The notes: generated by a model from the letters alone, not told the origin. A stretch of DNA of 64,000 bases from Gilichinskyi gelida (GCA_038040385.1 JBBPII010000003.1:248001-312000); one strand, 5' to 3'. Shown: positions 1 through 7,958, numbered from the stretch's first letter. Program-made: numbers and translations.

Positions 1-1
1 C

Positions 2-361
2 CGGATGCACGAGCTGATGAAGGCCAGCCCGATGGACGTCTACCTCATGAACACCGGCCGCATCGGCGGCGACGACAAGGACGAGCGGTCCAAGAAGGTG
101 AAGATCCAGCACTCCTCGGCCATCGTGAAGGCCATCGCCGAGGGGACCATCAAGTGGGAGCGCGACCCCGACTTCGGCTATCTCGTCGCCACCGAAATTC
201 CGGGGCTCGACGACCACGACTACCTCCGCCCGAAAGCGCTGTACGAGCGGCAGGGGAGGGGCGACGAATACGCCCAGCTCGTGGCCAAGTACAACGACGA
301 TCGGCGCGCTTACCTCCGAAAATGGAAAGGGCTCGACGAGGAGATCGTCGGCGCAATCTGA
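2..361 (+). CDS. pckA: Phosphoenolpyruvate carboxykinase (ATP), C-terminal part
   Basis: This is the last 119 codons of a PEP carboxykinase, the cytoplasmic enzyme that interconverts oxaloacetate and PEP at the gluconeogenic branch point. The frame is open from base 2 and the 5' part lies outside the window. The fragment carries the late family motif VYLMNTGRIGG, then SSAIVKAIAEG, and ends in a basic tail rich in Arg, Tyr and Lys. ATG codons at 5 and 14 are internal methionines, not starts. The motif fits the ATP-dependent family better than the GTP-dependent one. The catalytic P-loop cannot be seen here, so activity cannot be judged. The next gene starts 35 bases downstream on the same strand. 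Confidence 0.75.
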   Translation, partial: RMHELMKASPMDVYLMNTGRIGGDDKDERSKKVKIQHSSAIVKAIAEGTIKWERDPDFGYLVATEIPGLDDHDYLRPKALYERQGRGDEYAQLVAKYNDDRRAYLRKWKGLDEEIVGAI

Positions 362-396
362 TACTCTTTTTGTCCTCAGGAGAAGGAGGTCGGCGG

Positions 397-936
397 ATGC
401 GACTCGGAGCGCTGGTTCCGTGTGTAGGTTTTCTCGCAACGGTCGCGGTCGCGGCGACGACGCCCAACCGGCCGCCCGACACTCAGACCCTCAGTGCCCC
501 CGCCACGCAGCGCGAATACGCGCCGCTGCGCCTGCGCCGGTCGCGGGCGGCGACCATCCCCACCAACGTCGACGCGCAGGTGCTGGCGAATCTCTTCGCC
601 GCCGAGCCGCGCAGCGACTTCGACGTCGCCGTCAGCTCCGGCAACATCTCCTGCGACGCGCGCACCTGCCGCGTAGTCCTCAATGTCAGGCTCCCCGAGA
701 CCACCGCCCCCGCGCGGCTGTCGTTCGCCGTAGCCAGTCCGAAAGGGGAGTTGTCCGAGGTGCGCCACAGCGAGTGCCTGACGTCGATCTGCACCGTGCA
801 ACTCGTCCTCGAGCGCGGCCGCAACGTGATCGCCGTCGGCGCCGCCGACGCCATGACCCGCGGCTCCGGCTTCGCCACCACCCAGATCATTGCCGACGTG
901 CCGATGAGCGCGCAGCGCAAGGGGGAGTGGTTCTGA
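397..936 (+). CDS. Secreted protein of unknown function
   Basis: 179 aa. The ATG at 397 is chosen because a strong purine-rich Shine-Dalgarno (AGGAGAAGGAGGT, 378-390) precedes it and because the product then begins with a clear signal peptide: MRLGA, a hydrophobic core, and an AVA-type cleavage site near residue 20. Longer in-frame starts would overlap pckA. The mature part has no domain I recognise. It has a basic segment (LRLRRSRAA) and two closely spaced Cys pairs (ISCDARTC and SECLTSIC) that could form disulfides in the periplasm. The VRLPETTAPARLSFAVASP region looks like a beta-sandwich. It probably follows pckA by read-through. Function unknown. Confidence 0.7.
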   Translation: MRLGALVPCVGFLATVAVAATTPNRPPDTQTLSAPATQREYAPLRLRRSRAATIPTNVDAQVLANLFAAEPRSDFDVAVSSGNISCDARTCRVVLNVRLPETTAPARLSFAVASPKGELSEVRHSECLTSICTVQLVLERGRNVIAVGAADAMTRGSGFATTQIIADVPMSAQRKGEWF

Positions 937-940
937 GGGG

Positions 941-1125
941 GTTGCGGGGTCTCGCGGTCTCGGGGTCTCGCGGGGCGAAACGCTGAGCGAACGATCGTGC
1001 CTTAGCGGAGCGCTGAAGGGACCGGAGTTGCGGGGTTTCGAGGTTGCGAGGTTTCGCGGGGCGAAACGCTTGAGCGAACGATCGTCTCAGCTGAGCGCTG
1101 CGAGACCCCGAGACCCCGTAACCTC
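941..1125. repeat. Family R1 (GGTCTCG) inverted repeat, composite copy
   Basis: A block of tandem GGTCTCG units (941-973) faces its inverted partner CGAGACC (1099-1125). Between the arms, a direct repeat beginning GGGGCGAAACGC and ending GAACGATCGT occurs twice, near 971-997 and 1056-1084. It fills the gap between two convergent genes. The same GGTCTCG palindrome recurs at 21574, 40236 and 61732. Confidence 0.8.
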
Positions 1126-1133
1126 GCTTCTCA

Positions 1134-3566
1134 TCACGTTTCCACGTGCAAAAACATATACACCGCTGCCAGCGCGAAGAGGATATTCGCGCTCCACGCC
1201 GATAGCAGCGGCGGCAGGTTGCCTACCTCGCCGAACTTCGTGAAGATGGCGAACACCATCCAGTAGAAGATCCCCAGCACCAGGGCGATGCCGACGCCGT
1301 ACAGCGCGCCGCGCTTGCCGATCCGGAAGGCGAACGGCAGGGCGATGAGAGCCATGACCATGCTGATGAAGGGCCACGACGTCTTCGCGTACAGCTTCAC
1401 CGTCAGCTCCTCGGCCGCGTAACCGGAGCGGCGGATGGTGTCGATGTAGCGGCGCAACTGCGCGAAGGTCATCTGATCCGGCGACTTCGCCTCGGTGGCG
1501 AAGTCCTCGGGACGCTCGGGATAGAAGAGCCGCAGCGGTCGGACGATCGGGGAGAACGACGACCTGCCGTCGTCGGCGAACGAGCGCATCCACCCGTGCT
1601 CGAAGACCCATCCCTGACCGTCCCAGCGCGCTCGGTCGGCGTACACCCGGCGCGTCATCCGGAACTCGGCCGGATGAAACTCGAAGACCTGCACCTGCGA
1701 GAGCTGCTTCGCGGTGCGGTCATACGAGAGGAAATTGATGATGTAGCGCCCCTTGCCGAGGAACCAGAGCTTCTGCTGGTTCTGCGCGGCGACCTCTTTC
1801 TTCCCCTTGATCCTGTTCCGCAACTGCTCGACGCGCTGATTGGAGTACGGCAGCACGTAGTCGAGCATCAGGTAGGCGAGGACGCTGATCACCGCGGCGA
1901 TGGCGATCACCGGCAGCGCAACGCGGTAGAGCGACATCCCGCTCGATTTGAACGCCGTCACCTCGTTGCTCTTGGAGAGGATGCCGAAGGTCACCAACGT
2001 CGCCACCAGCACCGAGATCGGCAGCGTGTAGTTGAGGATTTGGAAGATGGTGAAGCGGTAGTAGGCGAAAACGGTGTGGAGCGGGATGTGATTCTGGCGG
2101 ATGTCGCCGCTCAGATCGGTGTAGTCGACGATCACGAAAAGCGCGGCCGTGGATACCAGCACCAATCCGAGGATCTTCAGAAACTCGCGCAGGATGTAGC
2201 GGTCGAGGATGTTCGGAAACGTGATGTCCAGCCGCTTGAGCATCGGCTCGTCGGCTCTCGCCTCGACCTCGGCTGCGATGGCCGCGTCGGCCCGGCGCTT
2301 CCTCGATGGGATCCGCAGCAGCAGCCGCCGCCACAGCCCGGTGTCGCGCTGCGCGCCGACGTCGCGATTCACCCGATTCAGCAGATAGATGCCGACGGCG
2401 AGCAGGATCACGTTCGGCGCCCACATGGCGAAGGCGGGGCCCAGCTTGCCGGTGACCGCCAGGTGCTCGCCGTTGTTGATCATCACGTAGTAGACGAGGA
2501 TGATCCCGATACTTAAAGAAAAACCTGAGCTTTTGCCGCCGCGGCGGTTGGTGATGCCGAGCGGCAGGCCGAGGACGCCGAAAACCAGGCAGGCGAAGGG
2601 AAACACGAACATCTTGTGGATTTGGACCTTCGCCGCCCAGTAGGCCTCGCGGTCGGGCGTCTTGCGGAGCATCCGGGCCTGCTCGACCAGCTCGCGCAGG
2701 TTCATCTCGCGGAACGAGCGGATGTAGCGCGTCGACGGATCGCCGGCGCCTGCCGGGTCCCGATCCGGCAGCCGAATTCGCTGCAAGTCGTTTCGATTGA
2801 GGTCGTAATGGTCCGGCTTGCGCGGATCCCAGAAGTGGGACTCGACCTTCCGCAGATTGAGCCAGATCTGCTTGTCCGGCGCGACGATGGAGAGGTTGCC
2901 GGTCTTGGCGACGACGATCTTCTGTCCGCCTCGCATCTGCGCCGCGAATGGCACCGCCGTCTCCTCGGCGCGCGACTCGCGCACCGCCTGGGGAGTGGTC
3001 AGCGGCGGCTCCTTCGAGTCGTCGGTGCGGCTGTCGGCGACCAAGACGCCTTTCCATTGGCCGTTGCGCGGGTCGACGTCGTCGACGAAGATCATCAGGT
3101 TCTCGTACTCGTCGTAGAAGACCCGCGGCCGCAGCTCGCGTTCGATGCCCGAGGTGTAGATCTCCGCCTTCAAACTGTTGAGCTCCGTGTTCCCGCGCGG
3201 CAGCACCACGTTCATCAGGTAGAAGTTGAGCAGGAAGAAGATGACGCTGAAGAGGAAGACCGGGCGGTAGATGGTACGCGCGGAGACGCCCGAGGCGCGC
3301 ATGGCGATGATCTCGGAGTCGGACGAGAGGCGGCCGATAGCGATGAGAATGCCGAACAGCAGCGACATCGGCACGGTGAGGACGATGATGTGCGGCAGGG
3401 AGAGGAAGAGCAGCCGCCCCACGGTGGAGGCGGGCAGCGAGCGGCGGATGATCATGCCGGCCACGTCGAAGAGGTTCTTCATCAGGATGATGAAGGTGTA
3501 GAAGGCGAAGCCGAGGATGGTGGGTCCCAGCATCTCCTTGACGATGTAGCGCGTGAGGATCTTCAT
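1134..3566 (-). CDS. lptF/lptG: Fused LptF-LptG lipopolysaccharide export permease
   Basis: 810 aa, about twice the length of a single LptF or LptG. Residues 1-440 form one LptF/LptG-type permease: an N-terminal TM pair, a periplasmic jellyroll from about residue 110, and three C-terminal TM helices ending VILLAVGIYLLNRVNRD. A basic linker (RIPSRKRRADAA) leads into a second complete copy from about residue 442 (MLKRLDITFPNILDRYILRE). Together the halves would form the inner-membrane channel that, with the LptB ATPase encoded at 18103, moves LPS onto the LptC/LptA bridge. No stop separates the halves, so this is a fusion, although the Met at 2243 could still be used internally. Start: ATG 3566, followed at once by the conserved ILTRYIVKEML. 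The short gap upstream (3567-3610) is AT-rich and may hold a promoter. Confidence 0.88.
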   Translation of the reverse strand: MKILTRYIVKEMLGPTILGFAFYTFIILMKNLFDVAGMIIRRSLPASTVGRLLFLSLPHIIVLTVPMSLLFGILIAIGRLSSDSEIIAMRASGVSARTIYRPVFLFSVIFFLLNFYLMNVVLPRGNTELNSLKAEIYTSGIERELRPRVFYDEYENLMIFVDDVDPRNGQWKGVLVADSRTDDSKEPPLTTPQAVRESRAEETAVPFAAQMRGGQKIVVAKTGNLSIVAPDKQIWLNLRKVESHFWDPRKPDHYDLNRNDLQRIRLPDRDPAGAGDPSTRYIRSFREMNLRELVEQARMLRKTPDREAYWAAKVQIHKMFVFPFACLVFGVLGLPLGITNRRGGKSSGFSLSIGIILVYYVMINNGEHLAVTGKLGPAFAMWAPNVILLAVGIYLLNRVNRDVGAQRDTGLWRRLLLRIPSRKRRADAAIAAEVEARADEPMLKRLDITFPNILDRYILREFLKILGLVLVSTAALFVIVDYTDLSGDIRQNHIPLHTVFAYYRFTIFQILNYTLPISVLVATLVTFGILSKSNEVTAFKSSGMSLYRVALPVIAIAAVISVLAYLMLDYVLPYSNQRVEQLRNRIKGKKEVAAQNQQKLWFLGKGRYIINFLSYDRTAKQLSQVQVFEFHPAEFRMTRRVYADRARWDGQGWVFEHGWMRSFADDGRSSFSPIVRPLRLFYPERPEDFATEAKSPDQMTFAQLRRYIDTIRRSGYAAEELTVKLYAKTSWPFISMVMALIALPFAFRIGKRGALYGVGIALVLGIFYWMVFAIFTKFGEVGNLPPLLSAWSANILFALAAVYMFLHVET

Positions 3567-3610
3567 TCGCCGGCCGATTCTAGACTTTCCGCAGAGTCCT
3601 ATAAGATAGA

Positions 3611-4651
3611 TTATGTTAAATCTACCGTCATCCTGAGCGAAGCGAAGGATCTCCGCCGCCGAGACCCTTCGCCGTCTTCGCGGCTCAGGGTGACGCTCCC
3701 CAGGGCGATCTCGATCACATCCGACAGCACCGCCGACGCCGTAGGCAGCGATCCCGCCCCCTTTCCCACGAACAGCATGTCCCCCGCGGCCCGCGCCCGG
3801 AGCATGACGGCGTTGTTCTCGTCGCGGACCGCGGCCAGCGGATGAAACTCGGGCAGCTCGCGCCGCTCGACCCGCAGTTCCACACCGCCAGCCACCCGGC
3901 GCGCGCTGGCCACATGGCGCACGACGCATCGCCGCGCCCGCGCCTGCTCGATCTCGCCTCTGGTGACGTCCTCGATTCCGTGCACGCGAATGTGGGACGG
4001 GTTCTCAACCCGTCCGAACGCCAGCTCCGCCAGGATTCGCAGTTTCTGCACCGCATCATGGCCGCCGACGTCCAGCGCCGCATCCGCCTCGGCGAATCCG
4101 CGCTCCTGCGCCATGCGCAGCGCGGCGTCGAAGTCGAGATCGTCCTGCTCCATCCGCGTGAGGATGTAATTGCACGTTCCGTTCAGGATTCCGTTGATCT
4201 CCTGGACGGAGTCGCCCGCCAGCCCGCGCGCGAGGGTGCGGACGATCGGAATGGCGCCGCAGACGCTGGCCTCGAAGCCGATGCGCACGCGCTGCTTCGC
4301 CGCCGCTGCGAACAGCTCCTGTCCGCAGCCGGCAAGCAGCGCCTTGTTGGCCGTCACCACGTCGCGGCCGTTCTCGATCGCCCGCCGCACGTAGGCGCCG
4401 GCGGAATGGACGCCGCCGACCAGCTCGACGACGACGTCGCAGCCGTCGTCGAGCACGTCGACCGCCGAGGTGGTCAGCAGCGCGGGGTTGATGTTCGGCC
4501 GCCGCTTCTCCGGATCGCGCACCAGGATCCGCTTGATTTCCAGGTCGATGCCGTCGCGCGCGCGGATGTGGTCGCGCTCGCGGCCGAGCAGCTCCACGAA
4601 TCCCCGCCCCACGGTCCCGCAGCCGAGGAGGCCGATGGTCACCCGGCGCAT
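3611..4651 (-). CDS. hom: Homoserine dehydrogenase without ACT domain
   Basis: 346 aa. Reduces aspartate semialdehyde to homoserine with NAD(P)H for methionine and threonine synthesis. Seen: Rossmann motif GLLGCGTVGRGF at the N-terminus, NKALLA, GFEASVCGAIPIVRTL, INGILNGTCNYILTRM, and DVGGHDAVQKL with the catalytic Lys. The regulatory ACT domain common in longer forms is absent, so feedback by threonine through ACT is not expected. The last 25 or so residues (SREDGEGSRRRRSFASLRM and the end) are encoded by a palindromic repeat (3625-3695) and replace the native tail. The start overlaps the end of metB by 13 bases, so the two genes are probably translated together. Confidence 0.93.
   Translation of the reverse strand: MRRVTIGLLGCGTVGRGFVELLGRERDHIRARDGIDLEIKRILVRDPEKRRPNINPALLTTSAVDVLDDGCDVVVELVGGVHSAGAYVRRAIENGRDVVTANKALLAGCGQELFAAAAKQRVRIGFEASVCGAIPIVRTLARGLAGDSVQEINGILNGTCNYILTRMEQDDLDFDAALRMAQERGFAEADAALDVGGHDAVQKLRILAELAFGRVENPSHIRVHGIEDVTRGEIEQARARRCVVRHVASARRVAGGVELRVERRELPEFHPLAAVRDENNAVMLRARAAGDMLFVGKGAGSLPTASAVLSDVIEIALGSVTLSREDGEGSRRRRSFASLRMTVDLT
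3625..3695. repeat. Family R4 palindrome (GTCATCCTGAGCG...AAGGATCTC) in the 3' end of hom
   Basis: An imperfect inverted repeat running from GTCATCCTGAGCGAAGCGAA to CGGCTCAGGGTGACG. It is translated in frame as the C-terminus of homoserine dehydrogenase. Related copies lie at 7054-7135 and, more diverged, at 45772-45853. Confidence 0.8.
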
Positions 4652-5766
4652 GCCAGCCTCCTCGCGGGAACCGTCGAGAGCGCCTGTTCGAGATCGTCGA
4701 CGAGGTCGCGGACGTCCTCTAGGCCGACGGAGAGGCGGATCAGGCCGTCGGCGATGCCCACTCGCCTTCTGACCTCCGGTTCGACCGACGCGTGGGTCAT
4801 CGACGGCGGGTGGCAGAAGAGGCTCTTCACGCTGCCGAGACTCTCGGCGAGGGTCCAGAGGCGCAGCTCGCGAGTGAAGGCGATCGTTTCCTCGACGCCC
4901 GCGTCGATCTCGAAGGAGACGATGGCGCCGAAGCCGGGATAGTGCACGCGCGCGATGCGGTCGTGCGTGCGCAGATACTCCACGATGCGCGCCGCGTTCT
5001 CGCAGTGCCTGGCCATCCGCAATCCGAGGGTTTTCCCCCCCCGGAGAATCAGGAAGCAATCCTGCGGTCCGGGCACCGCGCCGATGGCATTCTGGAAGAA
5101 CTGCAGCTCCGCGAAGAGCGCCTCGTCGTCAGTGATGACCGCGCCGCCTAGGCAGTCGCTGTGGCCATTGATGTACTTCGTCGTCGAATGGAGGACGATG
5201 TCCGCGCCGAGGGCCAGTGGCTGCTGCAGCACCGGGGTGGCGAAGGTGTTGTCGACGACGGTGCGGACGCCGGCCTCCCGCGCGATGGCCGCGCAGGCGG
5301 CGATGTCGGTGGTCTTCAGCAGCGGATTCGACGGCGTCTCCAGCCAGAGCATCTTCGTCTCCGGCCGGATCGCTCCGCGGATGGTGCCGGCGTCGCTGCT
5401 GTCGATGAAGGTGAAGTCGACGCCAAACTTGGCGAACAGCTTGGTGAAGATGCGCCACGCGCCGCCGTAGAGGTCCTGCGTGGAGACGACATGGTCGCCC
5501 GCGCGCAGGATCGACAGCACGTTATGGATGGCGGCCATGCCGCTGGCGAAGGCCAGGCCGAAGCGCGCCCCTTCCAGCGACGCCAGGCAGTCCTCGAGCG
5601 CCTGGCGCGTCGGATGGCCGGTGCGCGCGTAGCAGTAGCCCTTGTTGACGCCCGGCTCGCTCTGCCGGAAAGTCGAGGTCTGATAGATCGGAGTGGTGAC
5701 GGCGCCGGTAGCCGGATCGTCGGCCTGCCCGGCATGGATTGCGAGCGTATCGAAACGGTATGACAT
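4639..5766 (-). CDS. metB: Cystathionine gamma-synthase (PLP-dependent, Cys/Met metabolism family)
   Basis: 375 aa. Joins an activated homoserine ester to cysteine to form cystathionine in methionine synthesis. Seen: TLAIHAGQADDPATGAV start, TPIYQTSTF, YARTGHPTRQALE, FASGMAA, the PLP-binding Lys197 in HSTTKYINGHSD, and SLGSVKSLFCHP. Genes for gamma-synthase and gamma-lyase are hard to tell apart by sequence; the link to hom favours synthesis. Odd point: family members normally carry a loop of about 15 residues between YPG and GFG (near residue 277), but here VHYPG runs straight into FGAIVSFE. Start ATG 5766 has a good GGAGGGA Shine-Dalgarno (5771-5777) that can pair with the leader upstream. 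Confidence 0.88.
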   Translation of the reverse strand: MSYRFDTLAIHAGQADDPATGAVTTPIYQTSTFRQSEPGVNKGYCYARTGHPTRQALEDCLASLEGARFGLAFASGMAAIHNVLSILRAGDHVVSTQDLYGGAWRIFTKLFAKFGVDFTFIDSSDAGTIRGAIRPETKMLWLETPSNPLLKTTDIAACAAIAREAGVRTVVDNTFATPVLQQPLALGADIVLHSTTKYINGHSDCLGGAVITDDEALFAELQFFQNAIGAVPGPQDCFLILRGGKTLGLRMARHCENAARIVEYLRTHDRIARVHYPGFGAIVSFEIDAGVEETIAFTRELRLWTLAESLGSVKSLFCHPPSMTHASVEPEVRRRVGIADGLIRLSVGLEDVRDLVDDLEQALSTVPARRLACAG

Positions 5767-5770
5767 GACT

Positions 5771-5915
5771 TCCCTCCAGAAGTTCGTGTGTGCGGTGAGG
5801 TTTTGTGTGAGAGGAAGCGGAGGGACCCGGGTCTACAGAAGACGTAGCGAAGCTACGCGTCCGCGCCCGGGCGGCGCATCATCATTCGGCCCATCGAACG
5901 GTTGACGCGGTGCAT
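5771..5915 (-). promoter_or_regulatory. Candidate attenuator leader of metB-hom
   Basis: Between the leader peptide and metB lie elements that could form alternative structures. A CCCGGG at 5866-5871 pairs with CCCGGG at 5826-5831, enclosing a perfect 6-bp hairpin CGTAGC/GCTACG (5843-5857). Directly beside the second CCCGGG, TCCCTCC (complement of 5819-5825) is exactly complementary to the metB Shine-Dalgarno GGAGGGA (5771-5777). The leader's three Met codons lie just before the first CCCGGG. No U-tract follows, so control would act on translation. The sign of regulation cannot be read from sequence alone. Confidence 0.45.
5853..5915 (-). CDS. Methionine-rich leader peptide upstream of metB
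   Basis: A 20-codon ORF, MHRVNRSMGRMMMRRPGADA, followed by TAG. Five of 20 residues are Met, three of them consecutive, and it lies 86 bases upstream of a methionine-biosynthesis gene on the same strand. This is the layout expected of an amino-acid attenuator peptide. A TATGGT hexamer sits about 15 bases before the ATG and could be a -10 element, so the leader may be nearly leaderless; no strong Shine-Dalgarno is seen. It is too short for routine gene finders. Chance cannot be excluded, since the region also encodes an Arg-rich shadow frame. Confidence 0.45.
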   Translation of the reverse strand: MHRVNRSMGRMMMRRPGADA

Positions 5916-5957
5916 GTTGGCGCGGGACCATAGCACAACCTTCCGGGGGAATGAAAC

Positions 5958-7052
5958 ATGCTTCATCGCACCGCCCTCGCCGCTTCACTCGTTGCCGTGC
6001 TCGCCGTGCGCGGCGACACACCCGCCGCGCATGAGCGAATCGAGCTCGTCGGCGCGATGCGCGTGGCGCGCGCGGCGCACACGGTCACGCTCCTCACGTC
6101 CGGCGACGTCCTCATCGTCGGCGGGATGCTGGACGGCGGCGGCGCCGTTCGCTCCTTCGAGATCTTCGACCCGCGGCGGAACGCGATCGCTGGCGGCGGT
6201 GACATGCTCGAGGCGCGCGCCGGGCACACGGCGACGCCGCTCCCCGACGGACGGGTGCTGGTCGCCGGCGGCTACAACGGCGCGTACCTTGATGCGATCG
6301 AGCTCTTCGATCCGCGCACCGGCCGCTTCGCTTCCGCCGGAAGGCTCCGCGAGCCGCGAAGCGGACACACGGCGACGCTGCTGCGCGACGGAACGATCCT
6401 CTTCATCGGCGGCGTCGGAACCGGCTGGACGTTTCTCAGCAGCGCCGAGGTCTACGATCCGCGCAGCGGCCGGTCGGTGGTCGTCGCGCCGCTCGCGGCG
6501 GCGCGCGAGGCCCACACCGCGACGCGGCTGGCCGACGGACGCGTGCTTGTCGCCGGCGGACATCGCGGCCGCCGCGCGGCAATCGTCATATATGGCAGCG
6601 CGGAGATCTACGACCCGCGCTCCCGCCGCTTCAGCGCGGCCGGCGACATGACGCTTCCCCGTCACAAGCACGACGCCGTCCCGCTCCGAGACGGACGCGT
6701 CCTCATCTTAGGGGGCGCCGACAACCGCGACGCGCGCGGACGCTACGCGTCGACGGAGGTCTTCGATCCGGCGACCGGTCGCTTCGCCGCCGGCAACCCG
6801 ATGAACGCGCCACGCTTCAAGTTCCGCGACACCACTCTCGTTCTGGGGGACGGCCGGGTGCTTGTCGCCGGCGGCGCAAGGCGGGCGGAGCTCGTCACGC
6901 CCGGCGGCGCATTTCGCGCCCTTCCCGGCGACTTCGGAAGCGACCTGTCGTTCGCCGCGTCGACCGTTCTCGCCGACGGCGGCGCGCTGATCGCCGGCGG
7001 CTACGACGACTCGCAGCGCAACAGCGCGCGGATCTGGCGCTACTCGCGCTAG
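5958..7052 (+). CDS. Secreted kelch-repeat beta-propeller protein
   Basis: 364 aa. An N-terminal signal peptide (LHRTALAASLVAVLAVRG) is followed by about six to seven kelch-type repeats. Each has the pattern hydrophobic-DGRVLVAGG, then a stretch ending EIFDPRTGRF, then ARAGHTATLL; clear copies start near residues 45, 90, 140, 195, 250 and 300. Such repeats fold into a beta-propeller, usually for carbohydrate or protein binding outside the cytoplasm. No catalytic residues of galactose oxidase are evident. Start ATG 5958 has GGGGGAA just upstream. It is transcribed divergently from the metB leader, so 5916-5957 must hold promoter elements for both directions. Confidence 0.8.
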   Translation: MLHRTALAASLVAVLAVRGDTPAAHERIELVGAMRVARAAHTVTLLTSGDVLIVGGMLDGGGAVRSFEIFDPRRNAIAGGGDMLEARAGHTATPLPDGRVLVAGGYNGAYLDAIELFDPRTGRFASAGRLREPRSGHTATLLRDGTILFIGGVGTGWTFLSSAEVYDPRSGRSVVVAPLAAAREAHTATRLADGRVLVAGGHRGRRAAIVIYGSAEIYDPRSRRFSAAGDMTLPRHKHDAVPLRDGRVLILGGADNRDARGRYASTEVFDPATGRFAAGNPMNAPRFKFRDTTLVLGDGRVLVAGGARRAELVTPGGAFRALPGDFGSDLSFAASTVLADGGALIAGGYDDSQRNSARIWRYSR

Positions 7053-7053
7053 G

Positions 7054-7135
7054 GCCGTCATCCTGAGCGCAGCGAAGGATCTCAGGTTGCGTCGCCTGAG
7101 ATGCTTCGCCGTCTGCGCGGCTCAGCATGACGGCT
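7054..7135. repeat. Family R4 palindrome between convergent genes
   Basis: Inverted repeat running from GCCGTCATCCTGAGCGCAGC to GCGGCTCAGCATGACGGC, with an inner hairpin CTCAGGTTGCGTCGCCTGAG. It lies between the ends of the kelch gene and parB and could act as a bidirectional terminator-like hairpin, though no T-tract follows. Confidence 0.8.
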
Positions 7136-7958
7136 AGGAGTTGCTCTCCAGGCGGCGCAGCAGTTCGCGCAGCGCCTCGGCGATCTCGCGCTTCTCGACG
7201 TTCGCCTTTCTGAAGCTGAGGTTGAAGCTGAACGGAAGCGACTTGTCCCTCACCTGCCAGACGAAGTTCTTCGGGCGGCCGGCCTTCTTCGGCGCGGCCT
7301 CCTTGCGAACGTCGTCGCGCGTGGTCTCGCCGGCGGCGAAGCGGCGGACGAGCTGCTCCATTGCCTTCTCGTCGCCGGCGCGAGCGATCTGCACCAGCAC
7401 CGACTTGTTGGCGATGCCCGCCTCGCGGCACATGGCGCGGATGCGGTCGGGGATCTCGTTGAGCAACAGCGTCTCGGTGACCGTAGTGCGCGACTTCCCC
7501 ACCACCTGGGCGATCTTGTCGTGCGTGTAGCCGAACTTCTCCTGCAGCGCGGCGAAGCCTTCCGACTCTTCGAACGGCGTCAGGTCCTTGCGCTGGATGT
7601 TCTCGATCAGCGCGATCTCCAGTGTCTCTTTGTCGTCGAGATCCATCTCGATGGCGGGGATCTCGTCGAGTCCCGCCAGCATGGCGGCGCGGTAGCGGCG
7701 CTCACCGGAGACGATCTGGTAGCGATTGGGGCCGATGTCGCGGACCAGAATCGGCTCCAGCACGCCCTTCTCCCGGATGGACGCGGCCAGCTCTTCAATG
7801 TTGCCGAGGCTGGTGCGCGGCTGCTCGGCGTTGGGCTCGATCAGCTCGAGCGGGATCATCGACCCGACGTGACGCCCGGAGCGGCGCGTCAGCTCTTCGA
7901 CGAAGTGGGCGTCGTGGCGCATCGACTTTCTCTCGGGCAATCCGCGTTTCATGGCCAT
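7134..7958 (-). CDS. parB: Chromosome-partitioning protein ParB
   Basis: 274 aa. Binds parS sites near the origin and loads onto DNA as a CTP-dependent clamp, working with ParA. Seen: the N-terminal CTPase/ParB core with LIEPNAEQPR, IREKGVLEPILVR, the GERRYRAA box, IENIQRKDLTPFEE, and a helix-turn-helix DKIAQVVGKSRTTVTETL, then a variable linker and a short C-terminal dimerisation segment ending ELLRRLE. The ATG shares one base with the parA stop (TGATG), so translation is coupled. ATG at 7952 is an alternative start. I did not find an obvious parS palindrome in the window. Last gene of the long minus-strand run. Confidence 0.93.
   Translation of the reverse strand: MAMKRGLPERKSMRHDAHFVEELTRRSGRHVGSMIPLELIEPNAEQPRTSLGNIEELAASIREKGVLEPILVRDIGPNRYQIVSGERRYRAAMLAGLDEIPAIEMDLDDKETLEIALIENIQRKDLTPFEESEGFAALQEKFGYTHDKIAQVVGKSRTTVTETLLLNEIPDRIRAMCREAGIANKSVLVQIARAGDEKAMEQLVRRFAAGETTRDDVRKEAAPKKAGRPKNFVWQVRDKSLPFSFNLSFRKANVEKREIAEALRELLRRLESNS

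Noticed and set aside
154..396. Longer start for the secreted protein at 397
   Set aside because: It would overlap pckA by about 200 bases and remove the signal peptide and Shine-Dalgarno from the start.
1134..2243. Separate lptG gene starting at 2243
   Set aside because: No stop lies between the halves and no Shine-Dalgarno stands out, so a fusion is more likely; an internal start is not excluded.
2616..3845. Long plus-strand ORF rich in Val, Glu and Asp opposite lptF
   Set aside because: Shadow of the GC-rich lptF/lptG gene; no family motif, no ribosome-binding site. Many similar long antisense ORFs (for example 16306-18066, 18247-20871, 28770-31217) were left out for the same reason.
5767..5957. 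SAM riboswitch upstream of metB
   Set aside because: The leader is short and no SAM-I, SAM-II or SAM-IV core could be found; the Met-rich ORF explains the region better.
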